A stretch of 64,000 nt of DNA from Paenibacillus arenilitoris (GTDB lineage: Bacteria; Bacillota; Bacilli; Paenibacillales; Paenibacillaceae), in assembly GCF_014705655.1 (NCBI RefSeq), contig NZ_JACXIY010000023.1, forward strand, positions 62,001 through 126,000. The letters run 5' to 3'. Positions 62,485-64,000 of the stretch are shown one piece after another (within the stretch, counting starts at the first letter, position 1; each line of letters opens with the position of its first letter). Made by a program: the position numbers and the translations under genes. The notes under the pieces are model-generated. The model was not told the DNA's origin and ran no database searches. It was given only the letters and a program-made list of their open reading frames with translations.

Positions 62485-62505
62485 CCGGTTCACCTCCTCC
62501 ATGGT

Positions 62506-62511
62506 ATTATA
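62506..62511 (-). promoter_or_regulatory. possible acpP promoter (-10 TATAAT)
   Basis: A perfect minus-strand TATAAT lies 22 bases ahead of the acpP start and downstream of the fabG hairpin. No good -35 is present, so the call is tentative. Confidence 0.4.
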
Positions 62512-62524
62512 CGAGAATTAAAGA

Positions 62525-62576
62525 TAAAATGCCATACGCAACCGTTTTAATTCCAAGCCGCGGAATTTATGGCATT
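62525..62576 (-). terminator. terminator or attenuator between fabG and acpP
   Basis: Outer arms AATGCCATA (62528-62536) and TATGGCATT (62568-62576), with an inner AATTCC/GGAATT stem, followed on the minus strand by TTTTATCTTT. The upstream arm overlaps the fabG stop codon. Confidence 0.6.
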
Positions 62577-63324
62577 ACATGTACATGCCGCCGTCCACGT
62601 GGATCGTCTGGCCTGTCATGTATGCCGCGGCGTCCGAAGCCAGGAAGCGGACCGCGCTTGCGATATCGGAAGGATCTCCGAGACGGGCGAGCGGAATTTG
62701 GCCGGACAGGCTCTGCCGCATTTCTTCCGGCAGCTTGTCCGTCATTTCGGTCTGAATAAAGCCCGGCGCGACGCAGTTCACCGTTATGCCGCGCGAAGCA
62801 AGCTCGCGCGCGCTGGCCTTCGTCAGGCCGATGACGCCGGCCTTCGCGGCGACGTAGTTGGCCTGCCCCGGATTTCCGAGCACGCCAACGACAGAAGAAA
62901 TATTGATGATTCGGCCCGAGCGCTGCTTCATCATCGTGCGGGTAACCGCCTTGATCCCGTTGAACACGCCCTTCAGGTTCGTCTCGATGACCTGGTCGAA
63001 CTCTTCTTCCTTCATGCGCATAATTAAATTATCTCTTGTAATGCCCGCGTTATTCACCAAAATATCGAGCGACCCGAATTGATCGACGACTTCCTTCGCC
63101 ATCGCTTCGAACTCGTCCGCCTTGCCGACGTTCGCTTTCAGAACGATCGCGCGTCTTCCGAGCGCCTCGACGGCCTGCGCCGTCTCCGCCGCGGCCGCTT
63201 CGCCGCCGGAATAATTAATGGCCACGTCCGCGCCCGCTTCCGCCAAGGCGATCGCGATCGCCCTGCCGATGCCGCGCGACGCCCCGGTTACGAGCGCCTT
63301 CTTCCCTTCCAGGCTGGCAAACAT
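62575..63324 (-). CDS. fabG: 3-oxoacyl-ACP reductase
   Basis: NADPH-dependent short-chain reductase of fatty-acid synthesis, 249 residues. TGASRGIGRAIA near residue 15 binds the cofactor; the catalytic Ser, Tyr and Lys are in INISSVVGVLGNPGQANYVAAKAG. ATG 63324 has GGGAGG seven bases upstream; the ATG at 63339 touches this site. Confidence 0.98.
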   Translation of the reverse strand: MFASLEGKKALVTGASRGIGRAIAIALAEAGADVAINYSGGEAAAAETAQAVEALGRRAIVLKANVGKADEFEAMAKEVVDQFGSLDILVNNAGITRDNLIMRMKEEEFDQVIETNLKGVFNGIKAVTRTMMKQRSGRIINISSVVGVLGNPGQANYVAAKAGVIGLTKASARELASRGITVNCVAPGFIQTEMTDKLPEEMRQSLSGQIPLARLGDPSDIASAVRFLASDAAAYMTGQTIHVDGGMYM

Positions 63325-63354
63325 CGTCATTCCTCCCATTCACGTATAGGTTGC

Positions 63355-64000
63355 TTACAGCGCCTCAAGCGCGGAGTAGCTGTTCACCGACAGAACGCGC
63401 GCGTTTTTGTCGATCTTCTTGATCAAGCCGGCAAGCACCGTCCCCGATCCGATCTCCACGAACGTATCCACGCCCTGCTCGATCAAATACCGGACGCTGT
63501 CCTCCCACAAGACGGGCGAATACACCTGCTCGACCAGCAGCCCGCGAATATCGTCCGCCTTCGTCGCCGGCCGCGCCGTCACGTTCGCGATGACGGGTAC
63601 CGACGCGTCATGCAGCGCAAGCGAAGCCAGTACGCTTTGAAGCTGCTCGGCGGCAGGCTTCATGAGCGAAGAGTGGAACGGACCGCTCACCTCGAGCGGA
63701 ATGACCCGCTTCGCGCCCGCCTCGTCCTTGCCGCGCTCGACGATCGTCTGCACGCCTGCGGCCGTGCCGGAGACGACGATCTGCCCCGGGCAATTGACGT
63801 TCGCGAGCTCGACGGCCGAACCGCCTTCCGTCACCCGGGCGCATAGCGCCGCCAGCGCCTCGCGCTCCGCGCCGAGCACCGCAGCCATGGCGCCCTGCCC
63901 GCTCGGCACCGCCTGCTCCATGAACTGGCCGCGCGCGCGGACGGTGCGGACGGCGTCCTCGAACGAGATCGCCCCAGCCGCCACGAGCGCACTGTATTCG
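63355..64000 (-). CDS. fabD: malonyl-CoA:ACP transacylase, partial (N-terminus outside window)
   Basis: Loads malonyl groups on ACP. Only the last 215 or so residues are present; the reading frame continues past base 64000 through an EYSALVAAGAISFEDAV stretch, which directly follows the catalytic GHSLG motif in this family, so the nucleophile Ser lies just outside. Seen here are the conserved region QIVVSGTAAGVQ, the catalytic His in SGPFHSSLMKPA and the C-terminal EIGSGTVLAGLIKKI block. Confidence 0.96.
   Translation of the reverse strand, partial: EYSALVAAGAISFEDAVRTVRARGQFMEQAVPSGQGAMAAVLGAEREALAALCARVTEGGSAVELANVNCPGQIVVSGTAAGVQTIVERGKDEAGAKRVIPLEVSGPFHSSLMKPAAEQLQSVLASLALHDASVPVIANVTARPATKADDIRGLLVEQVYSPVLWEDSVRYLIEQGVDTFVEIGSGTVLAGLIKKIDKNARVLSVNSYSALEAL

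Overview
This window is a contiguous piece of a Firmicutes chromosome. Gene content and order (fla/che operon, then codY-hslU-hslV-trmFO-topA-dprA, sucDC, then rnhB-rbgA-lepB-rplS, trmD-rimM-khpA-rpsP-ffh-ylxM, ftsY-smc, rnc-fabF-acpP-fabG-fabD, and rpsB at the other end) are those of a motile, endospore-former-type member of Paenibacillaceae, most like Paenibacillus or Cohnella. The fairly GC-rich coding sequence, the small FapA/sigD-associated proteins and FlhA/FlhB/FlhF/FlhG wording fit that group; the species cannot be named from sequence alone. Nearly every gene lies on the minus strand, so transcription runs from high to low coordinates.

Layout, from high to low coordinate (direction of transcription). 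64000-60178: fatty-acid synthesis genes fabD (cut by the window edge), fabG, acpP, fabF, then RNase III, ending in a strong terminator. 60046-55429: smc and ftsY from their own promoter. 55345-49441: ylxM-ffh-rpsP-khpA, then rimM-trmD, and rplS; a plus-strand gene for a secreted SLH/CAP protein is wedged between trmD and rplS. 49397-44430: lepB, rbgA, rnhB (terminator), then a separate FliK-like/FlhB-C-terminal-domain/YraN unit preceded by a sigma-D-type promoter candidate. 44368-42800: the plus-strand comM-type ATPase, with a terminator-like hairpin over its ribosome binding site. 42480-40329: sucC-sucD and a terminator. 40151-32214: dprA, topA, a repeat-rich 478-bp gap, trmFO, hslV, hslU, codY and a terminator. 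31995-902: a 31-kb flagellar/chemotaxis operon. 724-26: rpsB with its own promoter.

The fla/che operon runs flgB-flgC-fliE-fliF-fliG-fliH-fliI-fliJ-(MotE-like)-fliK-flgD-(TIGR02530)-flgE-swrD-fliL-fliM-fliY-cheY-fliO-fliP-fliQ-fliR-flhB-flhA-flhF-flhG-cheB-cheA-cheW-cheC-cheD-(membrane protein)-sigD-fapA-(109-aa protein)-swrB-like-(MltG-like). It codes for the rod/hook/export gate/switch, the whole CheA-CheW-CheB-CheC-CheD-CheY signalling core, and the sigma factor for late flagellar genes; genes are tightly packed with many ATGA overlaps. No rRNA, tRNA, CRISPR array, insertion sequence or prophage was seen.

Most of the window is conserved core genome. What stands out: the SLH/CAP insertion into a ribosomal/tRNA-modification block; a sigma-D promoter candidate ahead of a second FliK/FlhB-like pair; the hairpin over the comM start; an inverted repeat with a consensus 0A box ahead of fla/che; palindromic repeats between topA and trmFO; and little-studied small proteins following sigD. 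No wholly new multi-gene system was recognised.
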